From Cycas panzhihuaensis (taxonomy: Eukaryota > Cycadophyta): 64,000 nt of DNA. A model generated the notes under the pieces. The model did no database searches, was not told where the DNA came from, and worked only from the letters and a program-made list of their open reading frames with translations. The DNA lies in contig CM041465.1 of the NCBI GenBank assembly GCA_023213395.1, forward strand, positions 93,627,741-93,691,740, written 5' to 3'. This document shows, in pieces, positions 63,701-64,000 of the stretch (position 1 is the first letter of the stretch; every line of letters starts with the position of its first letter). Made by a program: the position numbers and the translations under genes.

Positions 63701-64000
63701 CAAGCCTCTTATGAACCTATTAAAGAAAGGAGCCCCTTTTGTTTGGTCTGACAAGACCAAACAAGGAAGCTCTCATTTCTACTCCTACACTGGCGCCTCC
63801 TTGCTTTGATAGGCCCTTCATCTTATACATCTTGGCAACTGATGAATCCCTGGGCGCACATGCTCGCGCAGGAGGATGACTCAGGAACCGAGAGAGCTAT
63901 CTATTTCATTAGCTACACTCTTGTGCCTGCTGAGCTAAATTATTCTCCCGCTAAAAAAGAATACCTCTCCTTAGTCCATATGACTAAGAAGTTTAGGCAT
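63701..64000 (+). pseudogene. pol: Tat-O RNase H, cut by the window end
   Basis: LLKKGAPFVWSDKTKQ near 63720-63762 and LATDESLG near 63834 match the RT-RNase H junction of Tat-I (56310-56460), continuing to the right edge through the block corresponding to NYPPAKKECLSLVHATKKF. Integrase and the 3' LTR should lie to the right. Confidence 0.78.

Larger units (their letters stand above)
43675..64000 (+). mobile_element. Tat-O: outer Tat/Athila-type gypsy element, runs off the right edge
   Basis: 5' LTR 43675-46298, primer-binding site, gag to 49015, then the nested Tat-I (49016-61424), then protease, linker, RT and the start of RNase H to 64000. The reading of the gag-protease region across Tat-I is continuous: ...GRPFSVVEELLTVA before it and GMSIMDILRSF after it, matching Tat-P around 11610-11690. 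It is intermediate in decay between Tat-P and Tat-I. Confidence 0.87.

Overview
This window is nuclear DNA from a plant with a large, transposon-rich genome. Every coding signal I can recognise belongs to an LTR retrotransposon. I see no host gene, no RNA gene and no prokaryotic feature. The species cannot be read from the sequence; the dense nesting of old, stop-riddled elements would suit a gymnosperm or another large-genome plant, but that is only a guess.

Layout. (1) 1-5973 is a Ty1/copia element (copia A1, + strand) whose 5' end lies left of the window. It sits in the 5' LTR of (2) a very large Ty3/gypsy element of Tat/Athila type (Tat-P, + strand, 5974-20651) with LTRs of about 2.96 kb. 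Tat-P has gag and protease but no RT or integrase; instead it carries an antisense plant-mobile-domain-like gene and a separate sense RNase H domain before its 3' LTR. (3) Tat-P ends inside the 3' LTR of a minus-strand chromodomain gypsy element (chromovirus, 20652-40286). The chromovirus integrase is split by (4) a minus-strand copia element (copia B, 21802-35394, with a perfect 5-bp target duplication ATAAG), whose RNase H is split in turn by (5) copia A2 (22654-31179, + strand), a relative of A1. (6) 40287-41830 is an older minus-strand gypsy protease-RT fragment, followed by a short copia-like LTR with a primer-binding site (41850-42086), pyrimidine-rich DNA and a (TA)n tract of about 590 bp. 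(7) 43675-64000 is a second Tat/Athila-type element (Tat-O, + strand, running off the right edge), whose gag-protease junction is interrupted by (8) a complete relative, Tat-I (49016-61424), with gag, protease, RT, RNase H and integrase.

Working order: gag makes the particle; protease, RT/RNase H and integrase copy and insert the element; each LTR supplies promoter and polyadenylation signals; a tRNA primer-binding site follows each 5' LTR and a purine tract precedes each 3' LTR. All pol genes here are broken by stops, frameshifts or lost catalytic residues, so the window looks like a layered graveyard. Tat-I is the youngest insertion, since large blocks of its two LTRs are identical. The most unusual content is the 4.3-kb extra module in Tat-P (about 13258-17540) and two stem-loops kept in all five Tat LTR copies, one of which shows a consensus 5' splice donor in its loop.
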